Source: an uncultured Lachnospiraceae bacterium
Lineage (GTDB): Bacteria > Bacillota > Clostridia > Lachnospirales > Lachnospiraceae
Direction of reading: 5' to 3'
Assembly (NCBI GenBank): GCA_947363565.1
Contig: CANAPP010000023.1
Span: forward strand, 1-46,460
DNA length: 46,460 bases
Each line of letters begins with the position of its first letter. The first letter of the stretch is position 1. The translations under genes were made by a program, and so were the position numbers. This document shows positions 18,143 through 27,024 of this stretch, piece after piece. The notes beneath the pieces are model-generated. The model was not told the origin of the DNA and ran no database searches. It worked only from the letters and a program-made list of their open reading frames with translations.

Positions 18143-18967
18143 TCAAATCTTCTTCTGCAGATATTCAAATTCAATGGGATCGATCGGGTCGATGGGATTC
18201 TCCACCTCGCTCTTAAGCTTCCGCTTCCTCCGTTTCAAAAGCTCCCCGCTCTTATTATAAAACCAGAAGGAATACGGCAGTATCTTGCTCATCTTCCCAA
18301 TCCGCTCCTTCGTCGTCTTCGTGTAGAGCGTGCCGCCCGACTCAATAGGTACCTTTCTGCGGATCAGCGATATCAGCTCCGTCTCACACGTCACCGGCTC
18401 CGGCAGAATCGTGTAAGCCATCCCGACGCACTCCAGCTTGTGGGCATCGCTCCCGCCTATCCCTGGCTTTTTATACTTCTGTGCCAGCTTAAGGGCGCCC
18501 GCATTAGAATCTACCGGCTCGCACGCATTGAACGATTCGATAAAATCAAATCTCTTGATAATCTCCGGCGCGCGGTAATATTTCTTCGTATGGGCAAAGC
18601 TCATATATTTCTCCCCGCAGGGATGCGCCGGCCCAAGTATCCCCCCGTGGCGGTGTACAAAATCAATCAGGACAGAAACGGACATCCCCCGAAGCTCCAG
18701 AAGGCGCATCTTCACCCCTTCCGGCATAATGCAGAGGATATGCCCCGCATCGCAGGTATCATACTCCATCCCCTTAAGCACGACAAAATCTTCGTGAGCC
18801 TTGCCTTTCATATGGTATTTCCAATATCTATAGCCCTTGTAGGTGTCATGGTCTGTAATCAGCATCCCGTCGAAGCCGTTCTCCTTAAGCTTCGTAATAT
18901 AATCATCAAGGCTAACCTTACTGTCAATTGAACCTTCCTTCACATGGCAGTGCATATCAAGTTTCAT
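18143..18967 (-). CDS. PHP-domain metal-dependent phosphoesterase
   Basis: Cytosolic protein of 274 residues with the polymerase-and-histidinol-phosphatase fold. Metal ligands are visible in order: H6 and H8 (MHCHVKEGS), TDHD (38-41), GMEYD (E68), GPAHPCGE, and GGSDAH near 195. This is the TrpH/YciV-like stand-alone group; possible substrates include 3',5'-phosphonucleosides or short RNA, but none can be fixed from sequence. The C-terminus is basic (LKRRKRKLKSE) and carries a short NPIDPIDPIEF repeat. The ribosome site GAAGGAGGG and a promoter at 19005-19032 support the start. Confidence 0.85.
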   Translation of the reverse strand: MKLDMHCHVKEGSIDSKVSLDDYITKLKENGFDGMLITDHDTYKGYRYWKYHMKGKAHEDFVVLKGMEYDTCDAGHILCIMPEGVKMRLLELRGMSVSVLIDFVHRHGGILGPAHPCGEKYMSFAHTKKYYRAPEIIKRFDFIESFNACEPVDSNAGALKLAQKYKKPGIGGSDAHKLECVGMAYTILPEPVTCETELISLIRRKVPIESGGTLYTKTTKERIGKMSKILPYSFWFYNKSGELLKRRKRKLKSEVENPIDPIDPIEFEYLQKKI

Positions 18968-19004
18968 CAGCAGCCCTCCTTCACCTTTATCTTCCGATTA
19001 TAAT

Positions 19005-19032
19005 ATTATACCACCTTTCCGCAAAAATACAA
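19005..19032 (-). promoter_or_regulatory. Promoter of the PHP gene
   Basis: Minus strand TTGTAT (19027-19032), 16 bases, TATAAT (19005-19010). The -35 directly abuts the dispersed repeat copy at 19033. Confidence 0.65.
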
Positions 19033-19080
19033 GTCGACAAATGGGATGCAGACATGCCCACCTGGCTGGTTGCCCGCAAA
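19033..19080 (+). repeat. Dispersed repeat, copy A
   Basis: About 48 bases beginning GTCGACAAATG, with core ATGCAGACATGCCCACC and ending TTGCCCGCAAA. It aligns along its whole length with 25478-25526 (copy B) and, less one insertion, with 27025-27111 (copy C). Here it is not next to a recombinase. Confidence 0.6.
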
Positions 19081-19090
19081 ATAACTTGGC

Positions 19091-19819
19091 CTAATCCTCG
19101 GCATCTTCGTCGTCATCAAGAAGCATCCTTGCCTTCTCGACCTCCGATTCCATCGAATCTTTTTTCTTAACCTTCTTTCCGCCTGTCTTCTCTTTTTTAC
19201 CTGCCTTTTTTGTATACAGGATAAACTGCACGGCCATTCCTGCCACGGCGAATCCGCAGGCAAACCCTATCCCGATAAAGGGATTCTCCGTAAGACCCGC
19301 AAGCGATGCGATACCCATCCCCGCCGACATACCGCCAGACAGCGCTGTGATGATGACCGCCGACGGTCCTGCGAATATCATCGCCACAATCCCTAAGACA
19401 GCCGCCACTCCAAGCGCCGCCATGACATACGTCTTTTCACCCGTGCCCAGCACAGCAGCCGCCACAGATAATGTAACGGTAAAGGTCATCAGAAATATCC
19501 CGACTCTGTACAGGAAAAAAAGCAGTGCCGCAAGAACCACCGCACAGCCAAAGATAATGATAATCCTCGTCATCCCTTCCACGCCTGTTATGCTGCTGAT
19601 GACAAATCCTGCCACGATACCAAGGCTTACGCCAAGAAGGGCAGAGATCACCCTGATCAGCTTATGCCCCAAAAAACAAAACAATAGGCCGATAACGATA
19701 GTTGCAATAATGATCCCTGTATTAAGCTTGCCAAGACTGCCTGCCAGGAATATTGCTGTCGGCCCGTCCGCTCCTCCAATCAACTCAGCCGTTTCCGTTA
19801 TGTTTTGTAAATTATTCAT
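19091..19819 (-). CDS. Multi-pass membrane protein with a GADGPT motif
   Basis: Unassigned 242-residue membrane protein. The N-terminus holds LIGGADGPTAIFLAG (about 14-28), nearly identical to the sodium-site segment of the beta subunit of Na+-pumping decarboxylases (OadB/GcdB family). About seven hydrophobic segments follow, glycine-rich and resembling DUF4203-like proteins, then a charged tail (KKAGKKEKTGGKKVKKKD...DDDEDAED). It is much too short to be a decarboxylase beta subunit (about 370-430 residues), and no alpha or biotin subunits are nearby. AAGGAGAAGGAAGT precedes the ATG. Function unknown. Confidence 0.7.
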   Translation of the reverse strand: MNNLQNITETAELIGGADGPTAIFLAGSLGKLNTGIIIATIVIGLLFCFLGHKLIRVISALLGVSLGIVAGFVISSITGVEGMTRIIIIFGCAVVLAALLFFLYRVGIFLMTFTVTLSVAAAVLGTGEKTYVMAALGVAAVLGIVAMIFAGPSAVIITALSGGMSAGMGIASLAGLTENPFIGIGFACGFAVAGMAVQFILYTKKAGKKEKTGGKKVKKKDSMESEVEKARMLLDDDEDAED

Positions 19820-20256
19820 ACTTCCTTCTCCTTTGTTCCCTGAAATCTTTCCCCTTATACCATCTTATCTCACAATCTATATAAAGGCAAGCAAAAAAGA
19901 TGGGTATCAAATATATTCCATAAATGACACCCACCTTCAATGAACTTCACTATCCATTGGATCATACCTCTTTCTTCATTTATTCCTGGTAATGTTAACT
20001 TAATCTTTTGGCGGTCCGTACCTCCTTCTCCCAAATTTGCAAACATCAGATAGGTGAAAACCTGTATTTTCTCTATCCATTGGTTCGCTTCTTTATTATG
20101 TCATAATCTTATCATTTGTTTTCTTATTTGTCAATATATTTTTTGAACTTTTTTGTTTTTTCTGATTTTTATGACCCAGAATGATTTATTTATTTTCCGG
20201 CATAATTCCTGCTTTGTCAATTATATCTGTAAACGTCAATTATCCGCGGGAATAAA
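19820..20256. other. Gene-poor AT-rich stretch
   Basis: No supported gene. It holds a diverged direct repeat TATCCATTGG at 19951 and 20074 (with similar flanks TC...CTTC). The minus strand is open over about 75 codons (about 20088 to 19870) but lacks a start codon with a usable ribosome site at its head. It could be an eroded gene or a leader of the 19819 gene. I recognise neither RNA family nor promoter with confidence. Confidence 0.4.
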
Positions 20257-20285
20257 ATAACGGCACAGCTTTCCTGCACCGTTAT
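20250..20285 (-). terminator. Terminator of the DUF6465-type gene
   Basis: ATAACGG(TGCAG) pairs with (CTGTG)CCGTTAT, followed on the minus strand by TTTTATT. It lies 26 bases after the stop codon. Confidence 0.75.
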
Positions 20286-20310
20286 CTCTGTACGTATACC
20301 TTTTCAGATA

Positions 20311-20781
20311 TCAGAATGCCACTTTCCCGGTCTCTGTCTTGTTGATCACATAGTAGACCGCATCTTCCTCCGGCTTGATGTAAAGCTCAACGCTCTTGAT
20401 GTCCCCAACCTTCTTACCGGATCTTGTCCATGCTTTCTTTACATCGGCAAGGATATCCTTCTCATCTACCTGTTTTCCGTAATACTCTACAACCGTCTTA
20501 ACCTTGATCTCTTTCTTCACTGCCGGTTTCTTTGCGGCTGCCGGCTTAGCTGCCCTTTTGGCTGCCGCCTTCACCTCCGCCGGCTTAGTCTCTGCCTTCT
20601 TATCTTCAATAATTTTAGCTGTCGGCTTCTTATCTTCGGTAACCTTGCTCTCTGCTGCTTTATGATCTGCAGAACTCTTCGCGGGTGCTGCCTTGACTGT
20701 CGGTGTATTCTCTGGTACTGTCTTTGCGGCTGCCGTCTTTACTGTCTCAGCAGATGCTTTGGTTGCTTTCTTTGTGGCCAT
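20311..20781 (-). CDS. DUF6465-type protein with Lys/Ala-rich N-terminus
   Basis: 156 residues from the ATG at 20781 (AGGAGG seven bases upstream). The first about 95 residues are a low-complexity Lys/Ala/Pro/Thr stretch with histone-H1-like composition (repeated TAKI, KKPAVKK, AAAKRAAKPAAAKK). The C-terminal about 60 residues form a compact domain: VVEYYGKQVDEKDILADVKKAW ... VELYIKPEEDAVYYVIN ... GKVAF, which I match to the DUF6465 family of Lachnospiraceae. The basic tail might bind nucleic acid; that is inference from composition. Monocistronic with its own terminator. Confidence 0.8.
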   Translation of the reverse strand: MATKKATKASAETVKTAAAKTVPENTPTVKAAPAKSSADHKAAESKVTEDKKPTAKIIEDKKAETKPAEVKAAAKRAAKPAAAKKPAVKKEIKVKTVVEYYGKQVDEKDILADVKKAWTRSGKKVGDIKSVELYIKPEEDAVYYVINKTETGKVAF

Positions 20782-20902
20782 AATAATTCCTCCTAGTCCC
20801 ATAAACCCTTATTGCCTTCGTGGACATTATAACACATCCTAAGAAAAATGCAATTCTCTGGCAAAATCCCATTGTTTTGCCCTAAAAACCGTACAATTCC
20901 GC

Positions 20903-21766
20903 CTAATTTCCTATGAATATTTCCATAGACTCAAGTACAATTCCAGCCGTTACTGCAAAAATAAACAATAATCCGGCTATTTTGGCATTTTCTTTTTTGT
21001 GCGAATTTACCTTGCAGAGCACTGCCAGCCCCACTCCCGTCCCGGTACAAAGCCCCGCAATTACGGAGGCAAAGGATATAGCACCGCTTAGATAAAGCTG
21101 GATTAAGATCACCGATGCTGCACAGTTAGGCACAAAACCGATAACTGCCGCGATAAGCGGCTGAAAAACCGTATCGCCAAGAAGGATCGCCGACAGCCGC
21201 TCCATCCCCAGAATCTCGATGCACAGGTTCAAAACCCCGGTAAACACAAGCAGATACAAAAATAACGTACCCGTATGCCGCCACGCCGGAAGAAAAATCC
21301 CTGTATCTTCCCCATGGCAGCCACAGTGCCCGCCCATACCGCGGTACACCTTCCCGGTCGCTGCCTTCCCCTCAAGGAACAGGTCAGCAAAAAAACCGGC
21401 CAGAACGGCAATGATAACCTTCGCCGCGATAAGCGCTCCCACCTCCCCAATCCGGTCTGGATTGCTTAAGATGATCAATATTGCCTCATCCGATGTTGCA
21501 AGAAATACTGCCAATAATGTACCAAGCGAGATAACCCCTCCCCCGTACAGATTAGCCGCCATGACAGAAAAGCCGCACTGGGGAATACACCCTGCCAGCG
21601 CCCCCACGATTGGCCCGGCATTCCCTATCCGTTTAAATACTCTCCCCAGAAGATTCCCGGAATAGCTTTCCAGCGCTTCCATGAGAAGAAATGCGGCAAA
21701 CAGAAAAGGCAGCATCTTCAGGCAATCCAGCACAGTATCAAGAATGATATCCGATAAAAGTTCCAT
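20903..21766 (-). CDS. ArsP_2-type putative metal(loid) exporter
   Basis: Polytopic membrane protein of 287-289 residues with about eight to ten hydrophobic helices in two halves. Diagnostic segments are GALAGCIPQCGFSVMAANLYGGGVISLGTL (shown in part; about residues 58-85) and the mirrored GFVPNCAASVILIQLYLSGAISFASV near 213-238. The two Cys-containing GC(I)PxC/PNC sites resemble those of the ArsP_2 (putative heavy-metal/10TM) family. A cytosolic GGHCGCHGED loop near 147-156 could bind metal. Starts: ATG at 21766, or TTG at 21772 with better spacing from GGAAGG. Substrate unknown; manganese or arsenic have been suggested for relatives. Confidence 0.75.
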   Translation of the reverse strand: MELLSDIILDTVLDCLKMLPFLFAAFLLMEALESYSGNLLGRVFKRIGNAGPIVGALAGCIPQCGFSVMAANLYGGGVISLGTLLAVFLATSDEAILIILSNPDRIGEVGALIAAKVIIAVLAGFFADLFLEGKAATGKVYRGMGGHCGCHGEDTGIFLPAWRHTGTLFLYLLVFTGVLNLCIEILGMERLSAILLGDTVFQPLIAAVIGFVPNCAASVILIQLYLSGAISFASVIAGLCTGTGVGLAVLCKVNSHKKENAKIAGLLFIFAVTAGIVLESMEIFIGN

Positions 21767-21791
21767 ATACAATATAACCTTCCAAACTTCT

Positions 21792-22406
21792 TTACGCTTT
21801 ATAGATCATCTCGAGTACATCCACCATTCTTTCTATACCGAGCCTGCTGGCATTCAACACGATCTGGTACGTATCCGTACTTCCCCATTCCTGACCGGTA
21901 TGGGACTCGTAATAATATCTGCGCTCTCTGTCAACCTTCGCGATTCGGTCAGCCGCCTTGCGCTCTGACAAGTCATACCGCTTCGCGATCCGCCGGATCC
22001 GGTCCTCCCTGTCCGCACAGATAAAGACATCTATGCAGTCGGCATAACCTTTCAGCACATAATCTGCACACCGCCCTACGATCACGCACGGCCCTCGGTA
22101 GGCAAGCTTCCTGATGATCTCCGTCTGGAGCTCATACACCTGCTCATTGAGCGGCTGGATCGTCTCTATGTTTCCCGCATTCTTCGCGTACTCCATAGGC
22201 GCGAGCACGTACCCTGAAAGAAAACTGTTGAGCGTCGTCTCGTCCACCGCGCGGGCCGTCTCCTCGCGGATATCCAGCTTCTTCGCCACCATCCGCACCA
22301 AGTTGTTGTCATAGAGCGGAATATCCAGACGGGTTGCGAGAAGATTCCCCACCTCGTGTCCTCCGCTTCCGAACTGTCTTCCAATTGTTATGATCTTGTG
22401 AGCTGT
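21792..22406 (-). CDS. Cytidylate kinase-like protein
   Basis: P-loop protein of 204 residues in the cytidylate-kinase-like family (AAA_26/PF13189 type). Near the start IITIGRQFGSGGHEVG provides a kinase P-loop of the GSGG form without the classical GKS. PLYDNNLVRMVAKKL, then RGPCVIVGRCADYVL, then a lid-like region REDRIRRIAKRYDLSERKAADRI follow. It is not the housekeeping Cmk, which has a standard GPxGxGKS loop. Start ATG at 22406 with GAGGAGGG upstream. Probably phosphorylates a nucleotide or small molecule; not known. Confidence 0.82.
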   Translation of the reverse strand, partial: TAHKIITIGRQFGSGGHEVGNLLATRLDIPLYDNNLVRMVAKKLDIREETARAVDETTLNSFLSGYVLAPMEYAKNAGNIETIQPLNEQVYELQTEIIRKLAYRGPCVIVGRCADYVLKGYADCIDVFICADREDRIRRIAKRYDLSERKAADRIAKVDRERRYYYESHTGQEWGSTDTYQIVLNASRLGIERMVDVLEMIYKA

Positions 22407-22772
22407 CATTCCAATCCCTCCTCTGCACGGATCCGGCCAGTGCACAGTACACTGGTAACGCCGGCTCCTGGTCAAACCGTAACTATTTTTGTGTATAGTT
22501 ATATTATACTACAAAAGTCCGCGGAAAAGTAAATTAATTCTCTCCCGATTACCGGTCATTTTTTCCGCACTCCCGGAATACAAATGTTGTACAAGTACAT
22601 TTATTTCATACAAATATATCAATATTGTTTAATTATCATCAATGATTCTATCATTTTTGTATTCTTTCCATGATTTTTTTACATAAAATATGGTTTTTTT
22701 GTCTAAAAACGTGGAAAAAGTCAGGAAATAATTGTATAATATAAATCAACACTATGAAAGAGAGGACTCATT
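22407..22772. promoter_or_regulatory. Divergent promoter region, glgC and kinase-like gene
   Basis: For glgC, TGGAAA (22712-22717), 17 bases, TATAAT (22735-22740) and GAGAGGA before the ATG. On the minus strand a TATAAT-like box near 22500 can serve the 22406 gene. Between them an AT-rich spacer contains a palindromic TTGTACAAGTACA (about 22585-22598) that could be an operator; no known regulator is assigned. Confidence 0.5.
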
Positions 22773-23912
22773 ATGAAACAAAACAATATGTTAGCCATGA
22801 TTCTGGCCGGCGGCCGCGGCAGCCGTCTTCATGATTTGACTAATAAAGTTGCAAAACCCGCTGTTTCATATGGCGGGAAATACCGCATTGTAGATTTCCC
22901 GCTCAGCAACTGTGCCAACAGCGGAATTGACGTTGTAGGCGTTTTAACCCAGTACGAATCCGTTTTACTGAACAGCTATGTTGCAGCCGGCGGACGCTGG
23001 GGGCTTGATGCCAGGGACAGCGGTGTATTCGTACTGCCTCCCCGCGAAAAAGCAGATGCCAATTTAGACGTTTACCGCGGAACGGCAGATGCTATTTCCC
23101 AGAACATTGACTTTATTGACTCTTACTCACCGGATTACCTTCTTGTTCTTTCGGGAGACCATATCTACAAGATGAACTATGCAAAGATGCTCGCCCATCA
23201 TAAAGAATGCGGCGCAGACGCTACCATCGCGGTTATCGAAGTGCCAAAGAAAGAGGCAAGCCGTTTCGGTATCATGAATACCGATGAAAATGGCTGCATC
23301 GTAGAATTTGAAGAGAAGCCGGAACACCCGAAGAGCAACCTTGCTTCTATGGGGATCTATATCTTCAGTTGGAAGACTCTGCGCAAGATGCTGATTGCCG
23401 ATATGAAGAATGCCGATTCCAACCACGACTTCGGCAAGGACATCATTCCTGCTCTTCTGTCGGACAACCGCAAGCTTGTGGCATACAAGTTCAAGGGCTA
23501 CTGGAAAGACGTAGGAACCATCGACTCCTTGTGGGAAGCTAACATGGATCTTCTGGATTCCGACAATGATCTTGACTTAAGCGATCCGACATGGAAGATC
23601 TACACTGAAGACACCACCACATTACCGCAGTATCTTGGTCCTGACGCCGATATCAGGCGCGCATATATCACCCAGGGATGTGTAGTGGACGGCGAGGTCA
23701 AGAATTCCGTTCTGTTCACCGGTGCAAAGGTCGGAAAAGGCGCGAAGATCATCGACAGCGTCCTGATGCCGGGTGTTGAGGTTGAGGAAGGCGCTGTTGT
23801 AAAGCGTGCGCTCGTTGCCAACGATGTAAAGATCGGTAAAGGCGCAAAGGTCGGAAGCGCGGACAGCGAACACATCGAGCTTGTTGCAAAACGTGTAAAG
23901 GGGGTAGAGTAA
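22773..23912 (+). CDS. glgC: Glucose-1-phosphate adenylyltransferase, catalytic subunit
   Basis: Makes ADP-glucose from glucose-1-phosphate and ATP, the committed step of bacterial glycogen synthesis. 379 residues. The N-terminal nucleotidyltransferase domain opens with [16 protein letters not shown] and continues [13 protein letters not shown] and [23 protein letters not shown]-type and [11 protein letters not shown] segments follow. The C-terminal left-handed beta helix shows hexapeptide repeats from about residue 290. One base separates it from glgD, with which it forms a heteromeric enzyme in Bacillota. No glgA, glgB or glgP is in the window. Confidence 0.97.
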   Translation: MKQNNMLAMILAGGRGSRLHDLTNKVAKPAVSYGGKYRIVDFPLSNCANSGIDVVGVLTQYESVLLNSYVAAGGRWGLDARDSGVFVLPPREKADANLDVYRGTADAISQNIDFIDSYSPDYLLVLSGDHIYKMNYAKMLAHHKECGADATIAVIEVPKKEASRFGIMNTDENGCIVEFEEKPEHPKSNLASMGIYIFSWKTLRKMLIADMKNADSNHDFGKDIIPALLSDNRKLVAYKFKGYWKDVGTIDSLWEANMDLLDSDNDLDLSDPTWKIYTEDTTTLPQYLGPDADIRRAYITQGCVVDGEVKNSVLFTGAKVGKGAKIIDSVLMPGVEVEEGAVVKRALVANDVKIGKGAKVGSADSEHIELVAKRVKGVE

Positions 23913-23913
23913 T

Positions 23914-25038
23914 ATGTGTGAAGCATTAGGAATCGTAAGTTTTGCCGGGAATCATATCTGGGTAGAGGGTCTTCATGATTACCGCCCGGTTGCAGCATTT
24001 TCATTCCTTGGAAGATACCGCGTCGTAGACTTCCCGATCTCCAATATGAGCAACAGCGGCATGGATCACATTCAGGTATACTTAAACGCTAAACCGCGCT
24101 CACTGATCGAGCACCTTGGTTCCGGACGTCATTACAATATTAACTCCAAGCGCGGCAAGCTCCATATGTTATTTGCCGACAGCATGATCGACCACGATAT
24201 GTATAATAACGACATTTCCGCATTCATGGCGAATTTAGAGAGCATCGCCCATGCAAAAGAGCCGTATGTGATCATCGCTCCGAGCTACATGGTATATACC
24301 CAGGATTTCAACGCCTTGCTTAACACGCACATTGAGTCCGGGGCAGATGTCACCCTGTTATACCAGTCTGTTGACAATGCAAAAGATGCTTACGTGAACT
24401 GTGATATCCTGAACCTGAACAAGCAAAAGGGTGTCCTCTCTATCGAAAAGAACCGCGGCAACGCAAAGAACCGCAACATTTTTATGGATACATATGTGAT
24501 GAGGAAAGAGCTTTTCATCGACCTGATCAAAAAGGCGAAAAAGACCTCTTCTCTTTATACCCTTTCCGATATTATCAGCAGCGAATGTGGCGAGCATGGT
24601 ACTTTAGATGTGCGCGGCGTATCCCACCGCGGCTACTTCGCAGCAATCACTGATTTTAAGGGTTACTATAACGCCAATATCGAACTCACCGATTACAACG
24701 CGACCAACTCATTGTTTGATGCGAACTGGCCGATCTATACCAGGACGAACGATTCCAGCCCCACCCACTATTCCGAGGATGGAAGCGCGAAGAATTCTGT
24801 GATCTCCAACGGCTGTCTTATCGAGGGTACCGTAGAAAACAGTGTCGTCGGACGTGGCTGTACGATCAAGGAAGGCGCTGTAGTGAAGAATTGCGTGATC
24901 TTGTCTGATGTAACCATCGGTGCAGGCGTACATGCTGAAAATCTTGTTATCGACCGCAATGCGAAGCTTACGAAGGTGAAGGAAGTTGTTGCCGGTGAAG
25001 ACGATCCGCACTATGTAAAACGGTATGATGTGATTTAA
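23914..25038 (+). CDS. glgD: Glucose-1-phosphate adenylyltransferase subunit GlgD
   Basis: 374 residues, homologous to GlgC but altered at the active site: the LAGGxGxRL pyrophosphorylase loop is missing and the protein opens MCEALGIVSFAGNHIWVEGL. This is the usual state of GlgD, which activates GlgC and is itself weakly or not catalytic. The nucleotide-domain core (GRYRVVDFPISNMSNSGMDHI) and C-terminal beta-helix repeats (about 285-355) are kept. Coupled to glgC by position. Confidence 0.95.
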   Translation: MCEALGIVSFAGNHIWVEGLHDYRPVAAFSFLGRYRVVDFPISNMSNSGMDHIQVYLNAKPRSLIEHLGSGRHYNINSKRGKLHMLFADSMIDHDMYNNDISAFMANLESIAHAKEPYVIIAPSYMVYTQDFNALLNTHIESGADVTLLYQSVDNAKDAYVNCDILNLNKQKGVLSIEKNRGNAKNRNIFMDTYVMRKELFIDLIKKAKKTSSLYTLSDIISSECGEHGTLDVRGVSHRGYFAAITDFKGYYNANIELTDYNATNSLFDANWPIYTRTNDSSPTHYSEDGSAKNSVISNGCLIEGTVENSVVGRGCTIKEGAVVKNCVILSDVTIGAGVHAENLVIDRNAKLTKVKEVVAGEDDPHYVKRYDVI

Positions 25039-25041
25039 AAA

Positions 25042-25170
25042 TCAAGGATAAAGGAGGGGCTCATACTGATATGGGTCCTTCTTATCTTTCGGTCCATTCC
25101 CCATCAGAAAAGACACAGCTACCGTTTCCGTCATCTCAACGTCATTATAATGGCCGCCCACAGGCCATAC
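25042..25170 (-). pseudogene. C-terminal fragment of an unidentified gene
   Basis: On the minus strand 42 sense codons run to a TGA at 25042 without a start codon that has a ribosome site. The peptide (GGHYNDVEMTETVAVSFLMG, then KDKKDPYQYEPLLYP) looks like real protein, not noise, but I cannot name the family. Upstream codons are cut off by stops. It lies tail-to-tail with glgD and could be the remains of a gene lost when the neighbouring recombinase segment arrived. Confidence 0.35.
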
Positions 25171-25262
25171 TTATTCTTTATGATCCATGTGTCGAAAGAA
25201 TAACTATTCCATAAACAATCAAATTTATTTTTTCTATAAATCCAAATACATTCTCAGCAAGC

Positions 25263-25313
25263 TCCCGCGAAAAGCCTTTCGAGTATAAGATTTTTCTCGG
25301 GCTGTTATTTTTG
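25263..25313 (+). terminator. Hairpin with T-run upstream of the recombinase
   Basis: CCCGCGAAAA pairs with TTTTTCTCGGG, followed by TTATTTTTG. It may close the glgCD transcript or insulate the recombinase. Confidence 0.55.
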
Positions 25314-25351
25314 TACCCGGCTTTACATACATTTAAAGATGAGCATATGAT

Positions 25352-25376
25352 CCCTGATGCCCCGGCGGCATCAGGG
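25352..25376. other. Perfect hairpin CCCTGATGCC/GGCATCAGGG
   Basis: Ten-base-pair perfect stem with a five-base loop, no following T-run on the plus strand. Position between terminator and recombinase suggests an attenuator or a recombination-related structure; unproven. Confidence 0.4.
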
Positions 25377-25477
25377 GCAATTTATCTGTCCCGAATTGCA
25401 GTCAAAGACACAGCTGCAAACAACGGGCATCAAACTTACAACGCTGCAGTACAGCAAATTATTCGACCCTCGCGGGC

Positions 25478-25526
25478 GTCGCCAAATGTGCATGCAAACA
25501 TGCCCGCCCGGCTCGGTACCCGCGGA
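25478..25526 (+). repeat. Dispersed repeat, copy B (left of recombinase)
   Basis: GTCGCCAAATGTGCATGCAAAC..., core ATGCCCGCCCGGCTC, ending ACCCGCGGAA. Ends 18 bases before the recombinase ATG. Aligns with copies A and C. Confidence 0.6.
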
Positions 25527-25544
25527 AATAAAGGAGAGTGCGCC

Positions 25545-27023
25545 ATGCAAAGATACGGCTACGGCTACGTCAGAGTCTCCACGGACAAACAGGAAGAATT
25601 ATCTCCCGATTCCCAGGAAAAACTTATCCGTGAATATGGAAAGAAGAATAATATCATCATCTTAAAAATCTACAACGAGATCGGCATCTCCGGCCGGTCT
25701 GCCGACAAGCGCCCTGCTTTCCAGGAGATGGTAGCTTCTGCCAAGTCAAAAGAACATCCCGTCGATGCGATCCTCGTATGGAAGTACAGCCGTTTTGCCC
25801 GGAACCAGGAAGAGTCTATCGTCTACAAGTCTCTCCTGAAAAAGCAGAACAATGTAGATGTTATCAGCGTATCGGAGCCTCTGGTAGACGGTCCCTTCGG
25901 TTCCTTGATCGAGCGAATCATCGAATGGATGGATGAATATTACTCCATCCGTCTGTCCGGCGAAGTATTCCGAGGAATGAAAGAAAACGCCATGCGCGGT
26001 TCTTTCCAGGCTCGCCCGCCGCTCGGATACCGGATAGCAGAGCGGGGCAGGCCTCCGGTTATCGTCCCCGATGAGGCTGACATTATAAGGACAATCTTTC
26101 ATAAATATGCAAACGAATCCATGAGTTTTTTCGATATAGCCAGATACCTCAACTCCCTGGGCTATAAAACAACCCATAACAAACCCTTTGAGCGGCGCTC
26201 GATCGAATATATCGTCCAGAACCCAATCTACTGCGGCATGATCCGCTGGAACCGGACACAAAATGCCACCAACGAAATCAAAGACCGGGACGAATGGATC
26301 ATCGTTGACGGTGAACAGGAGCCCATCATATCCAAAGAGCTTTATGAAAAAGCTCAGGAGCGTTATAAAAGCACCTGCAATCCTAAAGGCTCCCGCCCTT
26401 CTTCCACTTATAAGCACTGGCTCTCCGGTTTGATCAAATGCCCCGTCTGCGGACGGACACTTACCGCGAGCACACTGCACAGGAAAAACGGAGAGCCTTA
26501 TTCTTACTTTTCGTGTTATGGATACAGTAAAGGAAAATGCAAGAAACCAAACGGTATAAGTTCACTGGTGGTGGAACGGGAAGTTCTGCAGTGCTTCAGG
26601 GAAGTTCTTGATACCGGAAATATCGAGTACGAGCTTAAGCATTATGAGACAACCGAGATCATCGACGAACAGCGTGTGATCAACGAACGTATCAAAGGAC
26701 TTGTACATAAAGAAGAACGTATCAAAGCTTCCTACCGGGAAGGCATTGACACCCTCGAAGAATATAAAGAGCACAAACAGCTTATCCAGGAAGAACGGAA
26801 CCGGCTCACTGCACAGCTTAAGGAGCTATCCCGCACTCACGCCGAGAAGCCGGAAGATATCTCCCATGCGTTACTTCAGAAAGCAGGCAATGTATATGCC
26901 ATCTTAACGTCCGACCGCTATCCTATCGCCCAAAAAAATGATGCCTTAAAGCAGATTGTTGATAAAATCATCTATGACCGGACAACTGATATGCTGAAAA
27001 TCTATTATTTTTACTACACCTAA
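25545..27023 (+). CDS. Large serine recombinase
   Basis: Site-specific recombinase of 492 residues. The N-terminal resolvase domain (1-150) holds the nucleophile S12 in YGYVRVSTDKQ and the conserved RFARN and GPFGSLIERI segments. The recombinase domain (about 155-290) follows, then a zinc ribbon (CPVCGRTLTAS...SCYGYSKGKC, about 300-345) and a C-terminal coiled coil. Enzymes of this class integrate or excise phages, conjugative elements and cassettes by strand exchange at att sites. I set the start at ATG 25545 (AAGGAG upstream); an open frame back to 25311 runs through repeat B and is spurious. No other phage or transfer genes are near. Terminator at 27117. Confidence 0.93.
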   Translation: MQRYGYGYVRVSTDKQEELSPDSQEKLIREYGKKNNIIILKIYNEIGISGRSADKRPAFQEMVASAKSKEHPVDAILVWKYSRFARNQEESIVYKSLLKKQNNVDVISVSEPLVDGPFGSLIERIIEWMDEYYSIRLSGEVFRGMKENAMRGSFQARPPLGYRIAERGRPPVIVPDEADIIRTIFHKYANESMSFFDIARYLNSLGYKTTHNKPFERRSIEYIVQNPIYCGMIRWNRTQNATNEIKDRDEWIIVDGEQEPIISKELYEKAQERYKSTCNPKGSRPSSTYKHWLSGLIKCPVCGRTLTASTLHRKNGEPYSYFSCYGYSKGKCKKPNGISSLVVEREVLQCFREVLDTGNIEYELKHYETTEIIDEQRVINERIKGLVHKEERIKASYREGIDTLEEYKEHKQLIQEERNRLTAQLKELSRTHAEKPEDISHALLQKAGNVYAILTSDRYPIAQKNDALKQIVDKIIYDRTTDMLKIYYFYYT

Positions 27024-27024
27024 A

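Noticed and set aside
25311-25544. N-terminal extension of the recombinase
   Set aside because: The extra 78 residues have no resolvase homology, run through a hairpin and repeat B, and the ATG at 25545 has a strong ribosome site and the exact family N-terminus.
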